The translations under genes and the position numbers were made by a program. Below are positions 37,591 to 46,006 of a stretch of DNA of 64,000 bases, in pieces. This DNA comes from an uncultured Saprospiraceae bacterium (lineage in GTDB: Bacteria; Bacteroidota; Bacteroidia; Chitinophagales; Saprospiraceae): assembly GCA_937921825.1 (NCBI GenBank), contig CAKZVK010000021.1:1-64000 (forward strand), written 5' to 3'. Under the pieces are notes generated by a model, which saw nothing but the letters and a program-made list of their open reading frames with translations, was not told the DNA's origin and did not search any database. Every line of letters begins with the position of its first letter. The stretch's first letter is position 1.

Positions 37591-37593
37591 ATC

Positions 37594-38802
37594 TTACTTG
37601 AAAGGTTTACGTTGTAACCAATCATTCTCTGGCACAAACTTAGAAAGGAAATAGGCCATACGTTTATTTATCCATGGCCTGTGATATTTTATGTGCACTT
37701 TCATTTCATAGGGTTCAGCACCTACACTGCTTTTGATCTCTAAGGCTGTCCTAGATAGATTTAGATATGTTGCCTTCTCTTCTATGGCCGTCTCTACGAG
37801 TTGCAATAAAATATTGAAGTAGATCTGATACTTCATATTCAGCTCCACATTATAGCCTAAAAAATGGGCATCGCCTAAGGTTCCGTTTTTTACATAGGTA
37901 TAAAATGCAACTAACTCTTCTTCTAGAAATACACCGGTCAGCACGAGCTTATCCCCTAGAGCTTCTTTCAGCTCACAAAAGTAGTTTTGATCCAAGGTGA
38001 ACATACTGAAAGTCGCTCTATCAGCAGTGTCCTTATACATCTTATACATAGCAGAATTATACTTTTGGGCTTGTTCCCCATTCAGTGTTCTATACACAAG
38101 ATTGGTCCCTTTCTTTTTTACTTTCTTGAACTTGACCCTGTATTTAGACTTCACTGCAGAGAGGTAGTCTGAGTAGCTATTCCAATCAGGATCGAGGGTA
38201 AGAATCATATCTGGCTGGACATTAAATGCCGTATACTCCTCTACTGAGAAATCTTGTTTCTTAAGTGGTCCTGTTTCATAAAAGTCCTTAAGTAGTATGG
38301 ATTGAATTGTTTTCTGCTTGTGGTTTTTTATATAAGCCTTGACCTCTGAGAGGACTTTGGGAATGAGTTTATTTAATTCTGGACTGGAGTTTTCAGCCAG
38401 TCTTATGCCATACTCTCCTGTCAAGATTACATTGCCACAGATCAGCATCTCATGCTTGATCATTCTGAATAGAAACTTTGTAACAGACACTTTCAGCTTG
38501 CTCCACAGATCATCAGAATGCGCATGTGCTCTGTAGTCTTCATCAAGATTTATGGTCTTATGCTGACAGTAGATGAGTCCCTTTACTTGCCCATTCTGCA
38601 TAAGAAGCACATAGTAGTAAGCATATCCTAAGGGACCACTCTGCTCTAGTAGTTTATTGAAAATAGAGCTTACATATACATTATCTCCACAGTTAGCATC
38701 CCACTGCTCAGAGATCGCATAAATTGAATCTGAAATTCTAATACTATAGTCTGGAAAATCACTAAGAACTATATCTTCTATACCGGCTCGCTTCGACACC
38801 AT
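37594..38802 (-). CDS. GNAT-fold protein, peptidoglycan-bridge/FemAB-like
   Basis: The protein has 402 residues without a signal peptide. The first half (YYYVLLMQNGQVKGLIYCQH, about 60-80) and second half (KLVLTGVFLEEELVAFYTYV, about 285-305; then DAHFLGYNVELNMKYQIYFN and YLNLSRTALEIKSSVGAE) each show GNAT-like beta-strand and acyl-CoA loop patterns, as in FemAB or COG3146 proteins. It would use an aminoacyl or acyl donor, but neither donor nor acceptor is predictable. It is transcribed together with the lipoprotein gene at 38817, 14 bases upstream. Confidence 0.7.
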   Translation of the reverse strand: MVSKRAGIEDIVLSDFPDYSIRISDSIYAISEQWDANCGDNVYVSSIFNKLLEQSGPLGYAYYYVLLMQNGQVKGLIYCQHKTINLDEDYRAHAHSDDLWSKLKVSVTKFLFRMIKHEMLICGNVILTGEYGIRLAENSSPELNKLIPKVLSEVKAYIKNHKQKTIQSILLKDFYETGPLKKQDFSVEEYTAFNVQPDMILTLDPDWNSYSDYLSAVKSKYRVKFKKVKKKGTNLVYRTLNGEQAQKYNSAMYKMYKDTADRATFSMFTLDQNYFCELKEALGDKLVLTGVFLEEELVAFYTYVKNGTLGDAHFLGYNVELNMKYQIYFNILLQLVETAIEEKATYLNLSRTALEIKSSVGAEPYEMKVHIKYHRPWINKRMAYFLSKFVPENDWLQRKPFK

Positions 38803-38816
38803 ATCCTAACAGAGGT

Positions 38817-39335
38817 TTAGTGAAGATTGTTGTCTATATGATGCTTTAGAAGTCCTTTGTGAGGAAACTTCCAATCTAACCCGCCGCAATGTCCTAGTCC
38901 ACACTGTAACTTGAACCAATTTTCGATCGCTAAAGTCAACTCATTATTATAACTCATGAAGGCCTGAAAATCCTGAGCGATAGGATTTTCACTAAGGTCA
39001 GTGGGCAGACAAACAAGATATTTTTGATCTATTGCATCCTTTTGAAATTCAAACATAGCTATTGGAATAACGTCTACTTTCTTATTCTTTTGGATGCGTT
39101 CGCCTAGAACTATAGTTTCTAGCTTAGAGTCTGAACCTATCTGCCCGACATTAAAAAAGGTCGGAATAGTGGAGCTTTTATAGCCCTCTAATTGTTCTCC
39201 TGCAGGAGTATGCACTGTAGCGGTGTAGTATTCTCCCTTTTGGGGGTTTGATTCTTGTACTGTGGAGGAATCAGCTTTACAGCCCCAAAGTAGGATAAAT
39301 AGAAAGAAAAACGAGGCTTTAGAGGGGTGATTCAT
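38817..39335 (-). CDS. Pyrophosphatase-like lipoprotein with degenerate active site
   Basis: The protein has 172 residues. It starts with a lipoprotein signal (MNHPSKASFFFLFILLWGC, acceptor Cys19). The mature part resembles class I inorganic pyrophosphatases of Bacteroidota: VDVIPIAMFEF and KYLVCLPTD correspond to the core strands, and AFMSYNNELTLAIENWFKLQ to the C-terminal helix before the GWK-like end (GLDWKFPHK). The catalytic loop, normally D-G-D-x-x-D, reads S-D-S-K-L-E, so all three metal-binding aspartates are lost or replaced. It is probably not an active pyrophosphatase. The assignment is from remembered family pattern. Confidence 0.65.
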   Translation of the reverse strand: MNHPSKASFFFLFILLWGCKADSSTVQESNPQKGEYYTATVHTPAGEQLEGYKSSTIPTFFNVGQIGSDSKLETIVLGERIQKNKKVDVIPIAMFEFQKDAIDQKYLVCLPTDLSENPIAQDFQAFMSYNNELTLAIENWFKLQCGLGHCGGLDWKFPHKGLLKHHIDNNLH

Positions 39336-39440
39336 TTTAGATATTTCTCACTTTCCAATATTACAAAGATTATTCTATAGTATGAATGTCCTCATAGAAA
39401 CAAAAGCCTTAGTAGGTGTATATAAAGTGAGGTATTAGCT

Positions 39441-39448
39441 TAATTTTG
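39441..39448 (+). promoter_or_regulatory. -7 promoter box of the peroxidase-like/radical-SAM operon
   Basis: TAATTTTG is an exact TAnnTTTG box ending 15 bases before the ATG at 39464. This placement also argues against the in-frame TTG at 39446 as start, because it lies inside the box. No TTG element at normal spacing was found. Confidence 0.5.
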
Positions 39449-39463
39449 AGTACAAAACACATT

Positions 39464-39799
39464 ATGAGCGAAGGTTATTTTAACCCAGAAGACTTGAAGA
39501 AATTTCCAAACATAACTGAATTTCAGAAAGAGTATGGAGACAAGTTTTTTGACTGGTATGGTGAGGTATTCAAAGAGGGTGCCCTTACTGTTAGAGAAAA
39601 ATCTCTTATAGCATTAGCTGTCGCTCATGCAGTACAATGTCCTTATTGTATTGATGCTTACTCTTCCACTTGTCTAAAGAAAGGTGCTGATGAAGAGCAA
39701 ATGATGGAAGCAGTACATGTCGCAGCAGCAATAAAAGGTGGAGCGACGTTAGTCAACGGGGTTCAAATGATGAATCATGTGAAGAAAAAATTAATGTAG
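39464..39799 (+). CDS. AhpD-like peroxidase-family protein of arsenosugar type
   Basis: The protein has 111 residues from the ATG at 39464. It is a carboxymuconolactone-decarboxylase-fold protein with the redox motif CPYC (Cys59 and Cys62) in AHAVQCPYCIDAYSSTC and a third Cys at 70. The N-terminal YFNPEDLKKFPNI and the strict pairing with the next radical-SAM gene match the family called arsenosugar biosynthesis-associated peroxidase-like protein, some members of which use selenocysteine. Here all positions are Cys. The stop codon TAG is directly followed by the ATG of the next gene. Confidence 0.85.
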   Translation: MSEGYFNPEDLKKFPNITEFQKEYGDKFFDWYGEVFKEGALTVREKSLIALAVAHAVQCPYCIDAYSSTCLKKGADEEQMMEAVHVAAAIKGGATLVNGVQMMNHVKKKLM

Positions 39800-40870
39800 A
39801 TGGGCATCAAGCAAAAAACAAAAAGTCTCAAATCCAGAGGAAGTAATCTTTCAGATTCGTTTTATCAGCTCCAAGTTCTCTCTGACAAACAACTAGTGGA
39901 TACAGAGATCCCAAAGTTTGCAAATAGAATAAAAGAAGCTGGCTGGGACAAAGGTATCGATCCTATCCCTGTAGAAATTTTTCAAATCAACATTGGAAAA
40001 TTATGCAATCAGACTTGTGCACATTGCCATGTCGATGCAGGTCCAGATAAGAAAGAAGAAAATATGGACAGGGCTACACTAGAAACCTGTCTAAGCATAA
40101 TCAAGGCACACAAAATTCCAAAGGTAGATATCACTGGTGGTGCGCCTGAGATGAATGCGCATTTCAGATGGTTTGTAGAAGAATGCTACAAGGCGGGAAG
40201 TACAGTCATGGTCAGATGCAACCTAACTATCATCAGAGCCAATAAGAAATACTATGACTTACCAGAGTTCTTTAAAAAGAATAAAGTACATGTCATTTCT
40301 TCACTCCCCTATTTTAGTCAATCTAGAACTGACTCACAGAGAGGGGATGGTGTATTTGAAGATTCTATCACTGCCCTCCAAGAGCTCAATAAAGTAGGCT
40401 ACGGAATAGAAGGGACAGGGCTACTCTTGGATCTGGTTCATAATCCATCAGGTGCTTATCTTCCAGGGCCACAAGAAGAATTAGAAGCTGAATTTAAACG
40501 ACAACTCAAGCGTAAATTTGATATTGATTTCAATAATCTATTTGCGATTACAAATATTCCTATCAGTAGATTTTTAGATTACTTGATAGAGACAGACAAC
40601 TATGCAAGCTATATGGATGAACTGTCTATGGCATTCAATCCATCTACGCTTGACGGTCTGATGTGTCGCAACACCTTGTCTATTAGTTGGGATGGCTACA
40701 TACATGATTGTGATTTCAATCAGATGCTAGAATTACGATCCGCTGTAAAAGGTCAACATATCAATGACCTAAACATGGAGGATTTAATGAGTAGAAAGAT
40801 AGTCACAAATCAACATTGCTATGGCTGTACTGCAGGAGCTGGAAGTAGTTGTGGTGGCACAGTGGCTTAG
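39800..40870 (+). CDS. arsS: Arsenosugar-type radical SAM protein ArsS
   Basis: The protein has 356 residues. The radical-SAM cluster motif CxxxCxxC is Cys69-Cys73-Cys76 in KLCNQTCAHCHVDAGP. The glycine-rich SAM site is VDITGGAPEMN. The C-terminal Cys-rich part (HCYGCTAGAGSSCGG, Cys340, 343 and 351) is the hallmark of the family once called radical SAM/Cys-rich, which includes selenocysteine members. Family knowledge links ArsS to adenosylation of methylated arsenic on the way to arsenosugars. The usual methyltransferase ArsM is not in this window, so substrate supply, or the function itself, is open. Confidence 0.88.
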   Translation: MGIKQKTKSLKSRGSNLSDSFYQLQVLSDKQLVDTEIPKFANRIKEAGWDKGIDPIPVEIFQINIGKLCNQTCAHCHVDAGPDKKEENMDRATLETCLSIIKAHKIPKVDITGGAPEMNAHFRWFVEECYKAGSTVMVRCNLTIIRANKKYYDLPEFFKKNKVHVISSLPYFSQSRTDSQRGDGVFEDSITALQELNKVGYGIEGTGLLLDLVHNPSGAYLPGPQEELEAEFKRQLKRKFDIDFNNLFAITNIPISRFLDYLIETDNYASYMDELSMAFNPSTLDGLMCRNTLSISWDGYIHDCDFNQMLELRSAVKGQHINDLNMEDLMSRKIVTNQHCYGCTAGAGSSCGGTVA

Positions 40871-40908
40871 CATAGAAATTCCTACATTTAGGTAAAACAT
40901 TGATAGAC

Positions 40909-41649
40909 ATGAAACCCTTGTTAAGCCTACTTTTACTGTTTTCCCTTTTTTCATGCAAAAGCTCCAAATCAACAGTAGAGGAATTTGATCCTGCTGTCTA
41001 TACTTTTAAAAGTGAAGAAGAGGTGATTTCTATGAAGAAGGGCGGATGTTACGGTACTTGCCCTATCTATGATGTGATCGTGTACAGTGATCGATCAGTA
41101 AAATATAGAGGTAAGAAATTTGTAGATAAAAATGGCATCTACGCAAAAGTCCTGTCCAAAGAAAATTACAAAAACTTAGTCTCCTCTTTTGATGAAGCTA
41201 ACTTTCATGAGTTCCAAGATTTCTACGAATCAAATATTGCGGACTTGCCAGAAATCACTCTATCCTACACCAAGAAGAAAGTCAAGAAAACCATAAAAGG
41301 CAAGAGAGAAAGACCTGAGGCCCTTCACAAACTAGAGTTCCTCTTAGAGCAGATAGTAGAGGGAGAGGGATGGACATTCATCTCTACAATAGATAAGGAT
41401 ACTCCCACTAAAATCAATAAAGCCCAGATAGTTGTGGATATCGCTAATGGCAGTCAACTGTCTAACTGGTTTCGCACAGTGAAGGACAAATTCGGGATTC
41501 AAATCTTACAGAGAATGGATGACGGTAGTGACTCTTGGCTCATAGGTTTCGACCCGCGATTGCATAAGCCAGAAGACGTACTCATGTATCTAAAGGCTGA
41601 TCCTTCAGTAAAAAGTGCTGAGTTCAAAGTAGAAAAGGTTCAGAATTAA
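40909..41649 (+). CDS. DUF6438-containing lipoprotein
   Basis: The ATG at 40909 gives 246 residues starting with a lipoprotein signal (MKPLLSLLLLFSLFSC, Cys16); a TTG nine bases upstream only adds three residues. The segment MKKGGCYGTCPIYDVIVYSD with VKYRGKKFVDKNGIYAKVLS (about 42-85) is the DUF6438 pattern with two conserved cysteines. The last 85 residues form a separate region (IVVDIANGSQLSNWFRTVKD, WLIGFDPRLHKPEDVLMYLK) of unknown fold. It lies 38 bases after arsS on the same strand; shared function is not shown. Confidence 0.8.
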   Translation: MKPLLSLLLLFSLFSCKSSKSTVEEFDPAVYTFKSEEEVISMKKGGCYGTCPIYDVIVYSDRSVKYRGKKFVDKNGIYAKVLSKENYKNLVSSFDEANFHEFQDFYESNIADLPEITLSYTKKKVKKTIKGKRERPEALHKLEFLLEQIVEGEGWTFISTIDKDTPTKINKAQIVVDIANGSQLSNWFRTVKDKFGIQILQRMDDGSDSWLIGFDPRLHKPEDVLMYLKADPSVKSAEFKVEKVQN

Positions 41650-41724
41650 GAGATATTTATGACCTCATCTGGGTGGATTATCGTCTATATAGGGAATACC
41701 TTTGCAGCTAATTAATATCCGTGC

Positions 41725-42693
41725 ATGAGACTTTGTATCCTTTTTTCATTTCTATTTCTATCTACCCTTCTTCCAGCCCAGACTAATGACTCAAAACTAA
41801 AAGGCCTCGAAGTCTTTGTCAATCAGCATAATCAGGCCTATTACAACCATAAGCTAAGACCTAATGAGACAGTCTATAGTTTGGCTAGGTTTTTTAATGT
41901 GCCGGTATCAGATCTATTACTTATAAACAAGATTCAGAAAGGCGACAACCTACAAGTCGGTACCCAAGTTGTTATTCCTATCAATACGGACGATATACGT
42001 TACAGCTCATCAAGAGAGAATAAAAAGTGGATTCCATTGATCTACACCGTCAAGCCTCAAGAAACCCTATATAGAATTTCTAAGATGTACTTCCCACAAG
42101 CAATGGAGGCACTTATAACTAGGAATAATATTTCTAGCTTCTCACTAAAGAGAGGAAGACAACTTATCATAGGCTACTGGGGAGAAGCATTAGAAACTGA
42201 AAGCAACGATCTAACCCTCAAGCTAAAAGAGAAAATAAAACAGAAGCTTGCAGAAAAAAGAAAACAACAAAAGACTGACAGTCCCCCTAGCAATGACCCT
42301 GCATACACTGTAGATGAGACTACAGATATAAAACTAGATAGTATTATCTCCGAGATCGTAGAAGAGGAATTGACATCAGACACCACCATTGTAGACATAC
42401 TAGAAGAAGAAATAGAAGAGCCTGAGATTAACTACCAACTAGGAATTGCCAGTTGGGATAAGGCCGGAAATGATAGAAAGAATTTATTTGTAATGCACAA
42501 TAGTGCTAAGCCTAACTCCTTCATTAGACTCCGCTACCAAGTCACTGGAAAAGAAGTCACTGCCAAAGTGCTATCTTCTATCCCTAACAATCTATTTGCA
42601 GAGGATATCGACATTGTTATATCTCCTGCAGTTGCTCTTGCACTAGGCGCTTTAGATAGTAGATTTCAGATACAAATGAACTATTACGAATAG
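41725..42693 (+). CDS. LysM-repeat cell-wall protein with C-terminal beta-barrel-like domain
   Basis: The protein has 322 residues with a signal peptide (MRLCILFSFLFLSTLLPAQ). Two LysM modules follow: about 40-90 (RPNETVYSLARFFNVPVSDL, LQVGTQVVIPI) and about 109-155 (TVKPQETLYRISKMYFP, LKRGRQLIIGYW). A Lys/Glu-rich helical linker runs to about 240. The C-terminal 80 residues (GIASWDKAGNDRKNLFVMHN, SFIRLRYQVTGKEVTAKVLS, DIVISPAVALALGA) resemble an RlpA-like double-psi barrel. It probably binds peptidoglycan in the periplasm; enzyme activity is uncertain. Confidence 0.82.
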   Translation: MRLCILFSFLFLSTLLPAQTNDSKLKGLEVFVNQHNQAYYNHKLRPNETVYSLARFFNVPVSDLLLINKIQKGDNLQVGTQVVIPINTDDIRYSSSRENKKWIPLIYTVKPQETLYRISKMYFPQAMEALITRNNISSFSLKRGRQLIIGYWGEALETESNDLTLKLKEKIKQKLAEKRKQQKTDSPPSNDPAYTVDETTDIKLDSIISEIVEEELTSDTTIVDILEEEIEEPEINYQLGIASWDKAGNDRKNLFVMHNSAKPNSFIRLRYQVTGKEVTAKVLSSIPNNLFAEDIDIVISPAVALALGALDSRFQIQMNYYE

Positions 42694-42727
42694 AAAATAC
42701 CTTTCTTTGCCATTCAAATGAAGCTGA

Positions 42728-43702
42728 ATGTATTATAACAATGTCTTGGAAACCATAGGAAATACCCCTCTGGTCAAGTTGAATAAAGTAGTAGAAGGTA
42801 TTCCAGGCACAATACTCGCCAAAGTAGAAACTTTCAACCCCGGTCACTCCATAAAAGATAGAATGGCTCTAAAGATGGTAGAAGATGCCGAAGCAGATGG
42901 TCATCTAAAACCTGGAGGAACCATAATAGAATGTACGTCAGGAAATACAGGAATGGGTATCGCTCTCGCTGCCTGTGTCAAAGGCTACAAATGTATCTTC
43001 ACCACTTCTGACAAGCAGTCACCTGAGAAGTTTGCAATCCTCAGGGCTGTAGGAGCAGAGGTAATCGTCTGTCCTACAAATGTAGCCCCTGATGACCCAC
43101 AATCCTATTACTCGGTAGCTGAGAAATTATCAAAAGAAATACCTAACTCTTTCTGGTGTAACCAATATGATAACCTTTCTAACAGAAAAGCTCACTACCT
43201 TTCTACTGGCCCAGAAATATGGGAACAGACTGAAGGTAAGATCACACATCTAGTAGCAGGTGTAGGAACAGGTGGCACCATCTCAGGTACTGGAAAATAT
43301 CTAAAAGAACAAAATCCAGATATCAAAGTATGGGGCATAGATACTTTTGGATCTACTCTAAAAGAATATCATGAGACTGGAGAGATGGACGAAAAAGCGA
43401 TTTACCCCTACATTACTGAGGGCATCGGAGAAGATATCATTCCTAAGAATATAGATTTTGATATCATTGACTTCATGGAAAAAGTGACGGATAAAGATGG
43501 AGCAGTAATGTGCAGACGACTCGCTAGAGAAGAGGGGTTAATGTTTGGTTATTCGGCAGGCTCAGCTGTAGCTGGTTTGCACCAGCTGAAAGACCAACTC
43601 AATGAAGACTCTTTAGTAGTAGTGATAATACATGATCATGGTACAAGGTACGTCGGTAAGATGTATAACGATCAATGGATGAAAGACAACAATTTTTTAT
43701 AA
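42728..43702 (+). CDS. PLP-dependent cystathionine beta-synthase/cysteine synthase-like enzyme
   Basis: The protein has 324 residues. The PLP lysine is Lys43 in NPGHSIKDRMALKM, the phosphate-binding loop is GVGTGGTISGTGKYL, and the substrate loop is ECTSGNTGMGIALA. YITEGIGEDIIPKNID and FGYSAGSAVAGLHQL are typical of CBS-like members rather than CysK. There is no C-terminal CBS pair. It likely combines serine with homocysteine, or forms cysteine; the choice cannot be settled here. PdxJ in this window supports its cofactor supply. Confidence 0.88.
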   Translation: MYYNNVLETIGNTPLVKLNKVVEGIPGTILAKVETFNPGHSIKDRMALKMVEDAEADGHLKPGGTIIECTSGNTGMGIALAACVKGYKCIFTTSDKQSPEKFAILRAVGAEVIVCPTNVAPDDPQSYYSVAEKLSKEIPNSFWCNQYDNLSNRKAHYLSTGPEIWEQTEGKITHLVAGVGTGGTISGTGKYLKEQNPDIKVWGIDTFGSTLKEYHETGEMDEKAIYPYITEGIGEDIIPKNIDFDIIDFMEKVTDKDGAVMCRRLAREEGLMFGYSAGSAVAGLHQLKDQLNEDSLVVVIIHDHGTRYVGKMYNDQWMKDNNFL

Positions 43703-43724
43703 TCTATAGAACAAAATAATAGCT

Positions 43725-44483
43725 ATGAGATTTTTAAAATACCTAATGATATTCACTCTAGGGGCTGCCCTATTGAGTAACTGTGGTGATGCCTGCGACG
43801 ATGTAGATTGCGGTGCAAATGGTACTTGCCTAGATGGCACTTGCGACTGTGACGAGGGCTACTCTGGCACTAATTGCCAGACTAATGTCTGTGATGCTCT
43901 AGACTGTGGACCTAATGGAACTTGCGACACCACCACAGGTGCATGTCTATGTGATGAGGGCTACTCAGGAGACAATTGCGAAATCAATGTCTGCGATACT
44001 GTAGACTGCGGACCTAATGGAACTTGCGACACCACTACAGGTGCTTGCCAATGTGATGAGGGCTACGAAGGAGATAATTGTGAAACTGAAACAAGATCAA
44101 ACTATTACGGTAGCTACCAAGGAGATATCGTCCCTTGTGTACCTGCGTTTCTGGCTGCATTAATTCCAGCTGACCAATTAGAAACTCTAATGACCACTGA
44201 TCTGGATGTGTTTGAATCTGCTACAGGTATTAGTTATGTGACAGTAGGATCAATGAATACTGTCCTTAATCTGAATATAGATGCAAACCTAAATGACCCA
44301 GAATTTACAATCGAGGAATTTACTCAGGAAGTGGATGTAGAAGGTACAATGGTAGTTATAACAGGATCAGGAACAGGAAGATTCTTAGATACTGAAAATC
44401 TAGAGTTGACCCTATTTCTGAATTTCAATCTTGATATCCTAACATTTGATTCTGATTGTGTGACGATCTTTACTAAGCAGTAA
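43725..44483 (+). CDS. Lipoprotein with three tandem EGF-like repeats
   Basis: The protein has 252 residues. The signal MRFLKYLMIFTLGAALLSNC ends at the lipid-acceptor Cys20. Three EGF-like units follow at about residues 24-123, each with six cysteines (DCGPNGTCDTTTGAC then CDEGYSGDNCE). A C-terminal domain of about 125 residues (YYGSYQGDIVPCVPAFLAAL to the end) has no recognised family. The EGF part suggests an extracellular binding role. Lipid anchoring in Bacteroidota often leads to surface exposure. A strong terminator follows. Confidence 0.82.
   Translation: MRFLKYLMIFTLGAALLSNCGDACDDVDCGANGTCLDGTCDCDEGYSGTNCQTNVCDALDCGPNGTCDTTTGACLCDEGYSGDNCEINVCDTVDCGPNGTCDTTTGACQCDEGYEGDNCETETRSNYYGSYQGDIVPCVPAFLAALIPADQLETLMTTDLDVFESATGISYVTVGSMNTVLNLNIDANLNDPEFTIEEFTQEVDVEGTMVVITGSGTGRFLDTENLELTLFLNFNLDILTFDSDCVTIFTKQ
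43890..44093 (+). repeat. Two 102-base tandem EGF coding units
   Basis: Units 43890-43991 and 43992-44093 agree at about 84 of 102 bases, with mostly third-position differences. A shorter, more diverged first unit lies at 43794-43889. This indicates tandem duplication within the gene. Confidence 0.8.
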
Positions 44484-44506
44484 GCTCACAAGAATAAAGA
44501 CTAATC

Positions 44507-44537
44507 AAAAAGCACCTATCTTACGGGTGCTTTTTTT
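44507..44537 (+). terminator. Rho-independent terminator after the EGF lipoprotein gene
   Basis: A 10-base stem (AAAAAGCACC with GGTGCTTTTT) with a 9-base loop, ending in a run of seven T residues, starts 23 bases after the stop. Confidence 0.88.
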
Positions 44538-44571
44538 ATTACAACAACCTAATAAGCTACCCAAAGGACTA

Positions 44572-45717
44572 ATGAAAATAATAATCAAAACCATGGAGGG
44601 TCTTGAAGAAGTCCTTAAAGAAGAATTAGAAGCATTACACCTTAGGGATATAAAAATCCTAAAGAGAGGTGTAGAATGCGAAGGCAGCTGGGCACAACTG
44701 TATAAGTGCAACTATCACCTCAGGACAGCTATTCGTGTCCTGCTACCACTCAAGACATTTCAGATAGAGACTCAGGAAGATTTCTATGATTCAGTCAGAA
44801 CCATAGATTGGTCTGCATATATTGCACCTGAACAGACTTTTGCGATTAGATCTACTGTATTTGGTGAGATATTTACTAACTCACTCTTCGTCACATACAG
44901 ATGTAAGGATGCGATAGTAGATCAGCTCAGCGAAGAAAAAGACTATAGACCAGATGTAGACCTAGATGATCCAGATGTAGTGATCAATGTCCACCTAAAG
45001 CTTAATGATCTATCCATTTCGTTAGACAGCTCTGGAAGGTCCTTACACTTGAGAAATTACAAAATGCGGTCTTACAAAGCACCACTTAATGAGGTCTTTG
45101 CCGCAGGTATCATAAAACTATCAGGCTGGGATAAAAAGCAAAATTTCCATGACCCCATGTGCGGCTCAGGAACTTTCACTACGGAAGCCCTTATGATGGC
45201 TGCCAATATTCCAGCTGGCAAGTTCATCGAAAAATTCAGCTTTGAATGCTGGCCAGAATTCCATCAAGAGATATGGGAAAAAATAAAAGAAACAGGAGAA
45301 GCTAACATACATCCCCCAGAAGGAGAAATTTTCTCAAGTGACCTCAACAGTTTTGCTGTTAGAGATCTCAGAAAAAATCTTCAGAAACTGCCTTTCAGAT
45401 CCAAGATTAATATTAAGGAAGAGGACTTTCTACGATCAGAAGGTGATAATAACGGGATTGTATTTCTAAATCCCCCCTATGACAAAAGGATAAAAGTCCA
45501 CAATGTCACTAAGTTCTACCGAGCCATATCTGACCAGCTGAAAAGAAACTGGCAGGGATCTCATGTCTGGGTACTCTCAGGTAATGCACAAGCGATGAAG
45601 ACCTTTGGTCTGAAGCATAGCGCAAAGATTACTTTGGATAATGGTGGGATACCTTCTAAATTATATAAATTTGAATTGTATGAAGGCTCTCGTAAATCTA
45701 AGTATCAAAATAGCTAG
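44572..45717 (+). CDS. THUMP-domain class I RNA methyltransferase (RlmL/TrmN-like)
   Basis: The ATG at 44572 gives 381 residues; an in-frame ATG at 44527 lies inside the terminator hairpin and is rejected. An N-terminal ferredoxin-like/THUMP region covers about 1-160 (MEGLEEVLKEELEAL, ALRNY-like LHLRNYKMRSYKAPLNE). The SAM motif is DPMCGSGTFTTEALMMA, and the catalytic motif is NPPYDKRI (N-P-P-Y, for N2-guanine methylation). It matches the N-terminal methyltransferase of RlmL, which forms m2G2445 in 23S rRNA in Escherichia coli; the RlmK half is absent. The target in this organism is inference. Confidence 0.88.
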   Translation: MKIIIKTMEGLEEVLKEELEALHLRDIKILKRGVECEGSWAQLYKCNYHLRTAIRVLLPLKTFQIETQEDFYDSVRTIDWSAYIAPEQTFAIRSTVFGEIFTNSLFVTYRCKDAIVDQLSEEKDYRPDVDLDDPDVVINVHLKLNDLSISLDSSGRSLHLRNYKMRSYKAPLNEVFAAGIIKLSGWDKKQNFHDPMCGSGTFTTEALMMAANIPAGKFIEKFSFECWPEFHQEIWEKIKETGEANIHPPEGEIFSSDLNSFAVRDLRKNLQKLPFRSKINIKEEDFLRSEGDNNGIVFLNPPYDKRIKVHNVTKFYRAISDQLKRNWQGSHVWVLSGNAQAMKTFGLKHSAKITLDNGGIPSKLYKFELYEGSRKSKYQNS

Positions 45718-45997
45718 TTGTATCATAGTGCTCTGCTCAGTACAGAGTTCTTGTCTCGGTCAGTCACTGACATTTGATAAATTTCAGCTACCCGCTCATA
45801 CTATTACTAAGTTATCATTGGATACGCTTCAGCGACAGACCTCTATGCTCTTTAAAGATTTTGACTATAACAAAGTCTATCATAATAGTCTAGGCATATT
45901 CTGTAAAGGTGAAAACCTGCTCTCAAAAAATGCGCCTGTCAATCTTAGATTCAGATTAGGCAGCTTAGACTATGTCAATAAATTAGAGGGTAAATAA
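45680..45997 (+). CDS. Small exported protein overlapping the RNA methyltransferase gene
   Basis: The protein has 105 residues from the ATG at 45680, which lies 38 bases inside the methyltransferase gene in another frame. A signal peptide covers about 1-28 (NLSIKIASCIIVLCSVQSSC, cleavage after LGQ). The mature part FDKFQLPAHTITKLSLDT to LRFRLGSLDYVNKLEGK is hydrophilic. I recall similar short Bacteroidota proteins ending in RLG-x-x-x-V-x-x-LEGK, so it is likely real, but function is unknown. Confidence 0.68.
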   Translation: MKALVNLSIKIASCIIVLCSVQSSCLGQSLTFDKFQLPAHTITKLSLDTLQRQTSMLFKDFDYNKVYHNSLGIFCKGENLLSKNAPVNLRFRLGSLDYVNKLEGK

Positions 45998-46006
45998 TTA
46001 GCTCTT

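Noticed and set aside
40858-40870. Selenocysteine insertion in ArsS or its peroxidase-like partner
   Set aside because: Both genes end at TAG with Cys at all expected positions; no in-frame TGA and no SECIS-like hairpin are evident.
44527-44571. Upstream ATG extension of the RNA methyltransferase
   Set aside because: It starts within the descending arm and T run of the terminator hairpin and encodes a non-conserved stretch.
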